From Nereocystis luetkeana (Eukaryota > Sar > Phaeophyceae > Laminariales > Laminariaceae), in assembly GCA_031213475.1 (NCBI GenBank), contig JARUPZ010000017.1, positions 1,265,669-1,329,668 of the forward strand: DNA of 64,000 bases. Reading direction: 5' to 3'. The notes beneath the pieces are model-generated. The model was not told the origin of the DNA, did not search any database, and saw only the letters and a program-made list of their open reading frames with translations. Shown one piece after another: positions 1 to 10,429 of the stretch (the stretch's first letter is position 1; each line of letters starts with the position of its first letter). The translations under genes were made by a program, and so were the position numbers.

Positions 1-1037
1 AAAAAAAGAAGAGGAAGCTAAGCAAAACAAAAACAAAAACAAAACTAAAACAGACGCAGATAGCAAAACGCGAAAAAAAGGCAAGGCAAAACGGACCATA
101 CTAACAAAGACACAAAGAGGTACAAACGGGAATGAAAGAAAAATGAAAACAAAGAAGGGACAAAAAAGCGATAATCACGGGCGGGGGGGAAAGAAAATAC
201 CAAAGGCAGGCACTGGAGCATACAGACACGCAAAGTTGCCCAGATGGCACCATGCTAGTTACTTGGGTCCCAAAGAAAGGAGTGCATCATGACGATGATG
301 GCCATAACCAGGCTTCAGTCTGTTGGGCAGACCGCCTCCCCTCCCCCCCCCCGCCATTCCCCCTCGTCCCCCTTTCGCCCCCCCCCTCTTCCCTGCCATT
401 CTGCACACTCGCGTTGGCGTCAACGGCTGTGGTCGTGGTCGCAGCTATTATATGCCGTTCTGCCGATGCCTCCTTCTCATCTGTATGCCATTTCCGCATG
501 AAGGCCTCCGCCCCTTCCTCGACCCGTTGGAACCATCTGCCGGCTTTCTGTGCTGCCTCGCGCCACCCTTCGAGCTTGATGCCGAACTCCTTGAGGTCCT
601 CCTCAAGGTACCTCATCCAGTCCCACTCCTGTCCTCCGGAGTAACCCTTACCCCCAACCATCTCCCCAAACATCACCCTCCTCGGCAGACGCTCCTCTCC
701 CATTCGTGTCACAAAGCCCGCAAACAAGAGCCTACGTCTGCGTACCGTCGTCTCAACGCTTTCAGATGTTGTCCTGAGAAGCGCGCTAGCATAGGATAGA
801 ATGTGGTCTTCGCGCTTTCGTTTTCGCCACCCGATGCATCGGAGGAGCATCTTGTGGTGGACCTCCCGTAGCCTACCGTAATCAGTCTTGCTCGGGCTCC
901 AAGTAACGCAACCGTAGAGCAACGTTTCGATCACCTCGGCTCTCAGCATTCGCACCTTCAGGCGTAGGCGCACACCCGGGTGGTCATAAATTTCCATCTT
1001 ATACCGTCCGAAGCATGCCCATGCCCTCTGGAGTCGA
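1..1037 (-). mobile_element. RTE-like LINE copy 1, 5'-truncated 3' end
   Basis: This is the 3' part of a non-LTR retrotransposon on the minus strand. It starts abruptly at 1037 and continues past the left edge of the window. The coding part (1037 down to 287) carries the last ~250 residues of the reverse transcriptase ORF, downstream of the catalytic palm, and stops at 287; the rest is 3' UTR. Positions 1-1037 match 1344-2380 of the neighbouring copy base for base wherever compared, with a constant offset of 1343, so the two copies are very recent or were made by local duplication. No catalytic motif is present, so this copy cannot be autonomous. Confidence 0.9.
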
Positions 1038-1051
1038 TTATACTCGTACAA
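287..1051 (-). pseudogene. LINE RT C-terminal fragment (copy 1)
   Basis: An open frame of 254 codons equals the C-terminal third of the RT protein of the neighbouring copy. The first few residues (MYEYN) come from non-LINE flank, because homology begins at the [10 protein letters not shown] segment near 1037. It contains the RTE-type region after the RT core ([16 protein letters not shown], then an Arg-rich stretch). It lacks all polymerase motifs and is a 5'-truncated, non-functional copy. Confidence 0.85.
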
Positions 1052-1128
1052 GTATGATATCGGGATCTGGTGGTGGCGTTTTTTCTGCGGGCGATCTGCT
1101 GAAAAACCTTGAGTTCTACGGTTCCCTT
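1038..1128. other. Spacer between two LINE copies
   Basis: About 90 bases lie between the (CAA)n end of LINE copy 2 (at 1129-1152, read on the minus strand) and the truncated start of LINE copy 1 at 1037. I recognise nothing in it. It is either the original target DNA or a 5' extension of copy 1 absent from copy 2. Confidence 0.5.
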
Positions 1129-3786
1129 GGTTGTTGTTGTTGTTGTTGTTGTTCTCACATTAACTCACAATTCAATGCAGTCCGTGGTCACAGGACAGGC
1201 TCCAATAACTCTGGAGTGGAAGAAATACCTCAAGTAAAAACAGAGGCAAAAAAAAAAAAAAAAAAAAAAAACAGGCATACGCACTCCACCACTGCGGACA
1301 CCAGGGAAGCAAAAAGGAGACTATTAATAGCAGACAAAAACCTAAAAAAAGAAGAGGAAGCTAAGCAAAACAAAAACAAAAACAAAACTAAAACAGACGC
1401 AGATAGCAAAACGCGAAAAAAAGGCAAGGCAAAACGGACCATACTAACAAAGACACAAAGAGGTACAAACGGGAATGAAAGAAAAATGAAAACAAAGAAG
1501 GGACAAAAAAGCGATAATCACGGGCGGGGGGGAAAGAAAATACCAAAGGCAGGCACTGGAGCATACAGACACGCAAAGTTGCCCAGATGGCACCATGCTA
1601 GTTACTTGGGTCCCAAAGAAAGGAGTGCATCATGACGATGATGGCCATAACCAGGCTTCAGTCTGTTGGGCAGACCGCCTCCCCTCCCCCCCCCCGCCAT
1701 TCCCCCTCGTCCCCCTTTCGCCCCCCCCCTCTTCCCTGCCATTCTGCACACTCGCGTTGGCGTCAACGGCTGTGGTCGTGGTCGCAGCTATTATATGCCG
1801 TTCTGCCGATGCCTCCTTCTCATCTGTATGCCATTTCCGCATGAAGGCCTCCGCCCCTTCCTCGACCCGTTGGAACCATCTGCCGGCTTTCTGTGCTGCC
1901 TCGCGCCACCCTTCGAGCTTGATGCCGAACTCCTTGAGGTCCTCCTCAAGGTACCTCATCCAGTCCCACTCCTGTCCTCCGGAGTAACCCTTACCCCCAA
2001 CCATCTCCCCAAACATCACCCTCCTCGGCAGACGCTCCTCTCCCATTCGTGTCACAAAGCCCGCAAACAAGAGCCTACGTCTGCGTACCGTCGTCTCAAC
2101 GCTTTCAGATGTTGTCCTGAGAAGCGCGCTAGCATAGGATAGAATGTGGTCTTCGCGCTTTCGTTTTCGCCACCCGATGCATCGGAGGAGCATCTTGTGG
2201 TGGACCTCCCGTAGCCTACCGTAATCAGTCTTGCTCGGGCTCCAAGTAACGCAACCGTAGAGCAACGTTTCGATCACCTCGGCTCTCAGCATTCGCACCT
2301 TCAGGCGTAGGCGCACACCCGGGTGGTCATAAATTTCCATCTTATACCGTCCGAAGCATGCCCATGCCCTCTGGAGTCGACGCGTTACCTCGACACTTCT
2401 GCCCGTCCAATCTGCGCTGATAGCCCCGACCAGATACACAAACTCGGTCGTTTGTTTGTACACTTGGCCGGCGGCGGTGACGGTGAACGGCACGTTCCCC
2501 CCATCTTTCGTTTGCAGACATATTATCTCCGTCTTGGCCTCCGAGACCGTCAGGCCGAAAGCGGCACATGCAGACACGATCACCGTCATCATCCTCTCCA
2601 GGCCGTTGGGTGATCTCGATACTATGCCTGCATCGTCGGCATAGAGCATAGCCCACAGTGTCTGGGCCTCTTTATCATTCCCCTGTCCGTCGGCGTGCCC
2701 GACCCGTGCCTTCCCCCTCTTCTTTTTCTTCTTCTCCTGCTTTTGTTGGAGTTGCACCAAGCTGTCCGTGATGGCTTTATCAGCAGCGAAACGTTTCTCC
2801 GCCACACGCAGCACCGCTGTAAAAAACATGTTGAACAACAATGGCGCGATCACACACCCTTGCCGTAGGCCCTGTTTCACGTCGAACATATCTGAGCACT
2901 CGCCGTCATCCAGCCGCACGCATGCTCGCATGCCGTCGTGGAATTGGCGGATAACGGTGAGCATTCTAGGTGGCACCCCAAAGCGAGCCAAGACAGCCCA
3001 CAGGAGGGTTCGGTCGACGGAGTCGTAGGCTTTGGTGAGGTCGACAAAGCACATGAAGAGCGGAGTGTCCTTCTTCCTTGCCAATTCCTGCAAGCGTCGC
3101 ACCACGAACATCATGTCGACCGTCGATCGTTCGGGCCTAAAGCCACACTGCTCCTCCGGCAGGATGCCTTCCCGTTCGCAATAGTCGCTGAGTCGGCACG
3201 CGATGACTTTGAGGAGCACTTTGCCGGCATGCGCGACTAGGGAAATGCCACGATAGTTACCACACTCCGTCCTGTCTTTCTTCTTGTGCAGCACCTTAAT
3301 CGTTGCATCCTTCCATTGCTGCGGCACGACCCCTCCCCTCCACACAGCGACGATAATCTCGTAGAAGCTTCCCAAGGTGTCCGAGTCTCCCTCGTCGGCC
3401 AGGACCTTCAGAAGTTCAGCTGGGAGACCATCAGGCCCAACCGCCTTGCGGTTCGCCATCGCCCTGATCGCGTCTTCCACCTCGTATCTAGACGGGACGT
3501 CGTCCAGCGGACTGCACGAGGGCCAGACCTTGAGCTCATCGACGATAGTCGGATCGAGGGTTGATGACCTTGTGTTTAGCAGCTTATGGAACCACCTTAC
3601 CCATCGTTCCCGGATGAGGCCTACGTCTCGTAGTAATCTACCTTCCTCGTCCCTGATGTACTGCGAATGGAATGTCCTCTTTCCTTCCACATTCATCCCC
3701 TTAAGGTGCTTGTAGAACCCAAACTGATCACCTTCTTGGATACGCCTTTCGAGTTGACGGACGTATTCCTCGAAGAACTTCTGCAG
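1129..3786 (-). mobile_element. RTE-like LINE copy 2, RT intact, 5' truncated
   Basis: Non-LTR retrotransposon on the minus strand. Its 3' end is a (CAA)n tail (plus-strand TTG repeats at 1129-1152), preceded by a 3' UTR with a long T tract on the minus strand (A tract at about 1249-1271 on plus). Comparison with the copy at the right end of the window shows shared sequence starting at the QKFFEEYV segment (about 3786). Everything upstream, including the endonuclease, is missing. A short microsatellite tail in place of poly(A) and the RT sequence both fit the RTE clade. The element is recent: its RT frame is uninterrupted. Confidence 0.88.
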
Positions 3787-3840
3787 GTTGTTGGCATTCT
3801 TTAGACCACCGGATTGATTAATTGCACAGTATTCCAGCAC
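1630..3840 (-). CDS. RTE-like LINE reverse transcriptase ORF
   Basis: A 736-codon open frame. The first ~18 residues come from flanking DNA; the element part begins at about residue 19. RT motifs in order: fingers [11 protein letters not shown] (~135-145), [13 protein letters not shown] (~197-209), [13 protein letters not shown] (~232-244), palm [14 protein letters not shown] (~265-277), motif B GLRQGC (~324-329), and catalytic YADD (~400-403). A Lys-rich insert (~366-378) sits between motifs B and C. No RNase H domain is seen and the apurinic-type endonuclease is lost by 5' truncation. All catalytic residues are present, so the polymerase may be active, but the element lacks its own endonuclease. 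The RTE assignment rests on remembered similarity of the motifs. Confidence 0.92.
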   Translation of the reverse strand: MLEYCAINQSGGLKNANNLQKFFEEYVRQLERRIQEGDQFGFYKHLKGMNVEGKRTFHSQYIRDEEGRLLRDVGLIRERWVRWFHKLLNTRSSTLDPTIVDELKVWPSCSPLDDVPSRYEVEDAIRAMANRKAVGPDGLPAELLKVLADEGDSDTLGSFYEIIVAVWRGGVVPQQWKDATIKVLHKKKDRTECGNYRGISLVAHAGKVLLKVIACRLSDYCEREGILPEEQCGFRPERSTVDMMFVVRRLQELARKKDTPLFMCFVDLTKAYDSVDRTLLWAVLARFGVPPRMLTVIRQFHDGMRACVRLDDGECSDMFDVKQGLRQGCVIAPLLFNMFFTAVLRVAEKRFAADKAITDSLVQLQQKQEKKKKKRGKARVGHADGQGNDKEAQTLWAMLYADDAGIVSRSPNGLERMMTVIVSACAAFGLTVSEAKTEIICLQTKDGGNVPFTVTAAGQVYKQTTEFVYLVGAISADWTGRSVEVTRRLQRAWACFGRYKMEIYDHPGVRLRLKVRMLRAEVIETLLYGCVTWSPSKTDYGRLREVHHKMLLRCIGWRKRKREDHILSYASALLRTTSESVETTVRRRRLLFAGFVTRMGEERLPRRVMFGEMVGGKGYSGGQEWDWMRYLEEDLKEFGIKLEGWREAAQKAGRWFQRVEEGAEAFMRKWHTDEKEASAERHIIAATTTTAVDANASVQNGREEGGGERGTRGNGGGGEGRRSAQQTEAWLWPSSS

Positions 3841-3954
3841 TGGTCACTGGCTTAGGGCTCGGGTCGGAGAGTCGGCTTTAGGCGCCAAGCACAAAACCTC
3901 CGTGAAAAATCACTGTCAAGGGGTGACCACGCCTCAACTTACATTTAATATGAT

Positions 3955-4022
3955 TTCTCTTGCCATCCGACAACGTGCAGCATGATCTTCAACATGGATC
4001 CCTCATAACTTTCCCGAAAGAA
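3955..4022 (-). repeat. R2-tail repeat copy
   Basis: On the minus strand this reads TTATGAGGGATCCATGTTGA, then the shared R2 3' tail (GCTGCACGTTGTCGGATGGC) and AT-rich sequence. The same segment is found at 15,478-15,545, 19,040-19,115 and 20,770-20,850. It is a short fragment of the 3' end of a dispersed retroposon family. Confidence 0.75.
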
Positions 4023-4560
4023 CTACTGTATTAATATTATACCTATTATTGTACGTACTATGAGCTGGCGACCTTTAGTCCTTCAGCTCACGGTTCTACC
4101 ACAGTCGAGCGGCTACTACAAGTGAATTGAAGGTAGGTACAGACTGGTTCAAGCTTATTAATTCAACAACGTTTTTAAGCGATGGAAAAGTTCAGGCCGT
4201 TTTTGGGAAATTTATCCGGAATGCTTGGTCACGTGTTCGGTGACCCCCTGCCAACCCGTTGCCGAACGGTATGTGTATGTTTGTGTGTGCTTTCTCCACA
4301 TATTTGTTTTCACGAGTCGCTTGTTGCTTTTTTTTTTTGCCTTCGGGAATCCCATTTGTCCGGCAGGAAAAAACCGAGAAATAACTCCCTTCGTTGGAAC
4401 GAGAGTTGGCAGGGGCTCATACAGCACGTCACGTGTGCAAAGTTTCAGGGCCTACGAACAGTAGTTTGCCATGCTACTCAGTACTGATTGGATAAAGGCC
4501 GCCGTGCTGCAGCCGCTATTCAACATTAATCACGAGAACAAATAGGTTGTTGTTGCCTAC
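4023..4560. other. Unassigned AT-rich intergenic stretch
   Basis: I find no gene, RNA or clear repeat here. It contains several short ORFs without coding character, a T tract near 4330 and AATAAT-type low complexity near its right end. Confidence 0.5.
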
Positions 4561-4561
4561 G

Positions 4562-4755
4562 CATTATTATTATTATGCTTGCCTTCCGACAGCCTGAAAT
4601 AGCGCTCTCGAAATTTAAATAGTAGTAGATGCCATTCCGATATAAACCGAATATCCTTCCGTAAATCAGCAGTACCTGTTGTAGTAGTAGTATCCCTCAT
4701 ACGCTTCTCTGCCAGCCGTCTCCCAATAATTTCCATTCCCCACATCACATATATA
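4562..4755 (-). repeat. R5 repeat copy 1 with R2-type tail
   Basis: The segment around 4620-4755 (ATGCCATTCCGATATAAACC, then CGAATATCCTTCCGTAAAT) recurs at 56,440-56,550. Read on the minus strand, both copies end in the R2-type tail (TGTCGGAAGGCAAGCAT); here an (AAT)n run follows at 4562-4576. It is a retroposon-like element whose body differs from other R2 members but whose 3' end is shared. Confidence 0.65.
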
Positions 4756-5490
4756 TCATATTTCCGAACAAACGCCCTCCGATCAGACTTTTGCGAGACA
4801 TACACACCAGTACCATGTCCAGTACATGAACATGTATTATTATACACAGGTCGTCAGAAAGCCAAGCTTCGGTGTCTCAGCCTCCTGGCTTCCCCGAGCG
4901 AGCAACCGAAAATACTGCACTCCTGCGCGCGCTGCGGGTGCTACGCGGTCGCGCTTTGAAGTTGTCTGGGATTGTAAATAAATGTCAAACATACCCAAGG
5001 CAAGGGTTAGTGAGTAGTACCAGGTAGTAGGTACGAGAGCCAGAGGAGCAAATCCCCACGACATACTGTATGACATTGTGCCTCGTATGAGTATGTGCCC
5101 CAAGATATTATTAGAAAGGTTTTGATTAAATATTGCTTGGTGTATAGTATACAAACGAACACTAACTATGTATTTGGGACATGTACTCAGGAAGGTCAGG
5201 AGTACACTTTATTTAGGAAAGTGCACACGGCGGTACGACAATCCCCCCCCCGCCTGGTCGCGACGTCTTGACAACAACTATACTGGCAAAATACAACTTG
5301 AAGGGAGAATACAATCGTACTGATATATTCGTACGAGTATTCGGTAATGTTTTGTTTTGTCAGCTTTCGAGTTACCTGGTACACACGACCGAGCATCCTT
5401 TCCGTGCTACCCAGGGTGCATTAAAATGAAACACACTTTCCGGAAGGACAAGGCCGAAATATGTGAAAACAAGAAATATGAGTTATAAAT
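4756..5490. other. Unassigned intergenic stretch
   Basis: No convincing gene. It holds two TACCAGGTA/TACCTGGTA-type motifs (near 5018 and 5375) and a short poly(C) run near 5245. ORFs here are short and lack recognisable domains. Confidence 0.5.
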
Positions 5491-5495
5491 TAGAC

Positions 5496-5772
5496 TCCGC
5501 GCATAGGTTCTCCTTTTTTTTGTTCCCTTTGTTTTTGTTCTGTTTTTTTCTTTTTTTGTTTCCCATTTTTTTACTATCTCCGCCCCTTCTTGCGTCTGCT
5601 CCCTCTATGTATGCCGTAACTCGGACCCGTGGTCACATAGCAGCGTAGCAGGCTCCCCCCCCTCTCCCCACTACGTTTCTTGGCTTGGAAGGCATTTTTC
5701 ATCGCGTCAAGGCTTCAGCCTTTTCTTCCCTCGTCAACCTGCGTCTTCCGGAATGCACGTTCGTTTACGAGT
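5496..5772 (-). repeat. R3 SINE-like copy, degenerate
   Basis: On the plus strand it shows a T-rich start, then CACATAGCAG, CAGGCTCCCCCCC, GGCATTTTTCATCGCG, TTCAGCCTTTTCTTCCCTCG. This is the order found in the R3 copies at 16,051-16,264 and 60,372-60,775. The element therefore lies on the minus strand with its A-rich tail at the left. It is more diverged than the other copies. Confidence 0.7.
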
Positions 5773-5796
5773 GAGTGATCGACGTCGAAGCGCATG

Positions 5797-5910
5797 CTAT
5801 TACGGGGGACCATAGTTAACAGGACCTACGGTACAGACAAAAACCTATATATTTCCCTATTTTTACCAACAATATTTGGTCCTATTTACTATGGTCCCCC
5901 GTAATAGTCG
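5797..5910 (+). mobile_element. M1 MITE copy
   Basis: A ~110-bp non-autonomous DNA element with perfect terminal inverted repeats TTACGGGGGACCATAGTTAA on the left and its complement on the right, flanked by TA on both sides. The core CAATATTTGG and the ends are shared with copies at 20,214, 23,510, 32,430, 47,488 and 52,660. TA flanks with short TIRs suggest mobilisation by a Tc1/mariner-type transposase elsewhere in the genome (inference). Confidence 0.88.
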
Positions 5911-5967
5911 GACTAAGCTTTGCACAACGGCAAGCACAGCAGTAGCAACGATGACGTGGCGGGGAAT

Positions 5968-6022
5968 GTTCAGGGATGATGAACGTTTTGAAGCTCATGC
6001 TGCACGTTGCCGGTAGCAAAAA
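5968..6022 (+). repeat. R2-tail fragment
   Basis: It contains TTTTGAAGCTCATGCTGCAC, then GTTGCCGGTAGCAAAAAC, a diverged form of the R2 3' tail. A second short match (GTTGCACGTTGTCGGAAGGC) lies at 6204-6225. Confidence 0.5.
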
Positions 6023-6504
6023 CAGTTGAAAAACATACTGTAGTAGTAAGGGACATACACTGGGTGAGAGCGATAGTGTTCGGCGTACCTGGTACTGTTT
6101 TGTCACCCGTTTCTAGGGTTACGAACCGCTGAAAAGAGACCCGCGCACGCGCACTCCTTCTATACTTATTTTGTATATTATTGGAACGTAGGAGCTACTA
6201 CGCGTTGCACGTTGTCGGAAGGCAAACATACTTTGAGTACAGTAGATCCTAACAACGACCAAAACAATCTGCTCGCCCGTGTCGACCAATGTTGAATTGG
6301 CCCGGGCGGGAGAAACTGATAGAAATGATAGAATGCACACAATTCACGTGGACAAACTTCTTCACGTGGACGCGGGATGCGGTAAAATCACAGTCCCAGT
6401 GACATGTCGCTACGTAGTTAGTCGCCGGGATGGTCTTGCCTTCTACTAGTAGTATTTCAATCCGAATCACACGCCTCCCCCTGTCTTTCCCCCCCTATAC
6501 TATA

Positions 6505-7036
6505 TACCTAGTATATGTTGGGTTGGCGTCGGTTGGAGAGGACGCTGTAAAACAATCCTCTCACTGCATGAGCTAGACAACCAGGGAACCGTTTTTTTTG
6601 TTCTTTGCGGTCACCACGGCCGGTGGTCGAGTTAGATAATTTTTATGTGGGGAGAACCTTAACTCCGCACAAGGGGGATGATCGTACCTGGTAATGTATA
6701 TGGTAAGGTACCCACGACGCACTTACATAGTACACGCATTGCAGTCTCTGGGTGGAGGTGGCCACACCAAAAAAACAAACAAACCAATGACGCTGTCATC
6801 CATCTGCAAGACCGCCCCACAAGCGGTTCTCAGTAGGATGCAGCTCACCCTTCATGCGACTCGCCGGACACCTCACGGCGCTTCGCGCTCGGTGCAAGCA
6901 AAAGGTCTGCCTGGTCGGTGAAAACCCGACATGCTCCGTCCCGGCATTGTAGGGATGTGAGGGTCTATGGTCATACGACTACGGCCATGCATGAGATCGA
7001 GTACATCTCTCCTATCTATCGAGAACCCCCCCCCCC
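6505..7036 (+). repeat. R1 repeat, full-length copy
   Basis: This is the reference copy of a ~0.5-kb dispersed repeat. The left end is TTGGGTTGGCGTCGGTTGG. The middle has GTTAGATAATTTTTATG, a CTCCGCACAAG box and GTGGCCACACC. The right part has CGGCGCTTCGCGC, a conserved hairpin GTCGGTGAAAACCCGAC, then GCATGAGATCGAGTAC and a terminal C run (about 7025-7036). At least ten other copies or parts occur in the window in both orientations, nearly all ending at the C tract. No ORF is conserved among copies, so it looks non-autonomous. Confidence 0.85.
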
Positions 7037-7339
7037 CGCCGTCTTCCCACTAAATTTCGAGTTAAACATAGCCGGTTATGCCGGCCCCTACCTGGTCAGC
7101 ACTAAGGCGGGCGCAGTTTGTTGTTTACTCCCGCTTGGAAAATTACACCCTGCATCCTCGCAGGCGTGCGTGCATACTTACGGGAGGTTGAAGGCGTTAA
7201 TAAGATCTCCATCTGAAAAACCCCGCCCTCAATCGTCAACGCACCTCAAAAGCGTACGCAGTACGTACCTTTCGTCTTTACGTACAGACTTTCTAACGCA
7301 ATTTTTGGTTCCCCTAGATTTCTTCTGATTTCTGTCAAT

Positions 7340-7395
7340 TTTTATGAGTGGTCGAAGTTGACGCTCACGCTGCACATTGTTGGATGGTAAACGCA
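7340..7395 (+). repeat. R2-tail fragment
   Basis: GAAGTTGACGCTCACGCTGC followed by ACATTGTTGGATGGTAAACG matches the R2 3' tail with a few differences. The body upstream is not obviously shared with other copies. Confidence 0.5.
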
Positions 7396-7699
7396 CTATT
7401 GATAGTAATGCTATACTCACATCTCTCCGTATGTATATGCGTGACAGGGGGTTGAATTGGGAAAACACTTCTCAACCGAAACAGCTCGGATTGTGAAACG
7501 TCTAACGCCGATAAATAAAATGCGTTGCAGGATCAAGAGCACAGCTAGCTGCCCCCTTTGGACTCCTTGTATATATACTTAAGCATAGAGTGGACGATTG
7601 TGAAAACGCCGACTGCGTGGAATCAGCTCGTGAGCTCGACTACATCGTGACGTTGTCTGCTGACGTTGTGGTTGCGAACGGGTTTCAGCTTGAAATCGT

Positions 7700-7788
7700 G
7701 CTTTCACGGTCTAGATCTAGACCACGATCTAGACCACGATCTAGATCACGCTGTAGACCACGATCTAGATCACGATCCAAATCCTAAT
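7700..7788. repeat. 12-bp minisatellite (TAGATCACGATC)n
   Basis: A short tandem array of degenerate 12-mers with the themes TAGACCACGATC and TAGATCACGATC. It makes an artificial Arg-Ser-Pro repeat when translated on the plus strand. Confidence 0.85.
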
Positions 7789-8058
7789 TTTACAGGTTTG
7801 CCGTTCTGATATGTTGCGCACCCAAGAGTCGTAGTATACATACCCCAGCCAGCAAACATGTGTGCCACAGCTGTCTCATGTATGTCTAATCCAGTAGGCA
7901 CGATCCATGTCGTGCATACCATGGAAATCAGGGTCTACTTGGTTAATCGACAATTTGATATGTCCGACGTGTTTAGATGGATGATAAATGATGGATGGCG
8001 GACGGTAGATGGTATGCCATACAATGCTAGAGGTTGGATATTTGGGCCAAACAGATTT

Positions 8059-9828
8059 GACGATGGAAGTAGTGGCGGTGATGGTGATGGCGGTGGTGGT
8101 GGGGTGGTGGCGGTGGTGGCGGTGGTGGTTGTGGTGGTGGTAGTGATGATGGCGGTGGCGGTGGCGGTGGCGGTAGTGGTGATGATGGTGATGAAGATGA
8201 CAATGGTGGTGGTGGTGGTGATGGCAATTGCAGCGACGGTGGCAATTGGGGTGATGATGGTAAATAGGGTTGTGATGGTGGTGGTGATGGTGAAGAGATG
8301 GTGGTGGTATTTGGTGGTGCCGACGGTGGTGGTCGTGGTAGGGGTGATGGTGGAGGCGGTAGTGATGTTGGTAGTGGTGGTGGTGGTGGGGGTCGGGTTG
8401 TAATGTTCGTGGTTGTGGTTGTGTTAGGGGTGGTGATCGTGGTGGTCGTTAAGGTAGGAGTGGTGGTGGTGACGCTGGCGACGGTGGTTGCAGTGGTGAT
8501 GGTGATTATGGCTATTGCGATTATCGTGCACGGTAGTGGTGGTACCCAGGGTAACCATGCCAATGATGGTGATGGTGGGTTTCGGGGACGGTGTTGACGG
8601 TGGGGATGATGGTAGCGAGTTTGGTCATGGTGGAGATGGTGATGGCGATGGTGATGACGGTGGCGTTGGTGATGATAGCGATGATGACGTTTGTGGTGAC
8701 GTTTGTGGAGATATGTATGATGGAGATGGTCGCGGTGGTGATGGTGATGGTGGAAATGCTAGTGGTGGTGGAGACGGTGGGAGCAGTGATTGTGATGATA
8801 ATGGTCTTATTGATAGTACTAGTAGTGGTGACTGCAGGGGTAATTATGGGTTTGGTGGCGGTTGCGGTAGCCCTGGTAGCGGGCGCGGCAACATGGTTAC
8901 TGGCGGTGGTGGTGTTGGGCTTGATGGTAGTGGTGGTGATGGTGAAGATGAAGACGATGGTGGTGGTGGGGATGATGGTGTAATTGTTAATTCTCGTGAT
9001 GACAGTGGGGGGGGCTGTGATGGTGGTGGTGGTATTGATGGTAGCGGTGGTGGTGGTAGTGATAGTGATAATAGTGGTGTTGGTGATGACCGTGGTGGTA
9101 AAGGTGGTGGTAGTGGATGGTGATAGTAGGGATGGTTGAGATTGTGATTATGGTGTTGGTTGAGAGAATGATATCAGTGGTTGCGATGATGGTGGTGGTA
9201 GTGGTGGTGAGGGGTGTGTCGGTGGTGGTAGTGGAGATGATAGTAGTGAGGACAATAACGGCGTTGGTGGTGGTGACAAAGGATGAGGGCGATGGTGGTA
9301 TTGATGGTAACGATGGTGGGGGTGAGGATTATAGTAGATATGGTGGTGACAGTGGTGATGGTGGTGGAGGTGGCCGTGGTAGGTGCAATGTGGTGGTGGG
9401 GATGGTGTTGATGCTGATGGTAGTGGTGGTGATGATACTGGTGGTGATTGCGATTGTGGTCATGGTGGTGGTAGCTGTGGTGGTGGTGGCGGTCATGAAT
9501 ACGATTGTGATAATAGTGGTGGCGGTGGTGTGGCATTCGAGATGTTGTGGATACCAAAGGTAGTGCGCATGATAGCGATGGCAGGGATGGTGGTTTTGTT
9601 GGTAGTGGGGAGGTTGCGATGGCAGGGATGGTGATGGGGGTGGTGTTGGTCGTGGGGAGGTTGCGGTGGTGATGGTGTTGGTGATGATAATGGTGGTGGT
9701 CGAGATGTTGGTGATGGTGGAACTACTGTAGCTATCGCAGTGAGGATGGTGACGACGTTAGCCGTGGTTGTGGTTGTGATTGTCGTAGTCGCGGTGGTTG
9801 CGGTGGCTAGTGCCACGGTGGGGGGGGG
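8059..9828. repeat. GGT/GAT trinucleotide megasatellite, left part
   Basis: A long, imperfect array of GGT and GAT triplets on the plus strand. It generates many overlapping long ORFs on both strands (Gly/Asp/Val-rich on plus, His/Pro/Thr-rich on minus), none with a domain. The triplet period and the lack of codon structure mark it as satellite DNA. It is interrupted at 9829 by an R1 element and resumes at about 10,430. Confidence 0.93.
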
Positions 9829-10160
9829 GAGTGTACTCGATCTCATGAATGGCCGTAGTCGTATGACCATGGAACCTCGCATCCCTATAGTGCCGGGGCG
9901 GAGCACGTCGGGTTTTCACCGACCAGGCAGACCTTTTGCTTGCACCGAGCGCGAAGCGCCGTGAGGTGTTGGGCGAGTCGCATGAAGGGTGAGCTGCATC
10001 CTATTAATACTAAAAACCGCTCTTGAGGAGGATTTTCTTCCTTATGGATGACAACGTCAATTAATTGATTTAATTTTTGGTGTGGCCACTTCCAGAGACA
10101 GCAATGGGTTTACTATGTAACTGCCTCGTGGGTGCCTAACCACATACGGTGGGGGGGGGG
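9829..10160 (-). repeat. R1 copy inside the trinucleotide array
   Basis: On the minus strand the order is GTGGCCAC box, CGGCGCTTCGCGC, the GTCGG/CCGAC hairpin, GAGATCGAGTAC and a terminal C run (G run at 9822-9829 on plus). The 5' part beyond about 10,160 is missing. It sits between the two halves of the GGT/GAT array, consistent with insertion into it. Confidence 0.85.
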
Positions 10161-10429
10161 TATGATGCCATTATTCCATTATTTTTCGCTACCGTGTTCA
10201 GGGCGCTTGGATAAGTGGCTCTGAACTTCACTTAAAGTTGAATATCAAACATTTGGTTGGTGCAGCTTAACAAACCCTACCGTGTGTGGGCGGTGCATGT
10301 CGCCAAACCAAAAGACATACGGGAGAACTTGAGACCGCTGAGCGATAGAGTAGCCACTCGAGTAACTCTGAGCGGCTGACGAAGAACTACCTAAAAGTAA
10401 GCCCCCTACCGTAGTACTGGTCTGCTGCT

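Noticed and set aside
6505-7036. R1 as a protein-coding element
   Set aside because: ORFs across R1 copies are short and differ in frame between copies; nothing is conserved at protein level.
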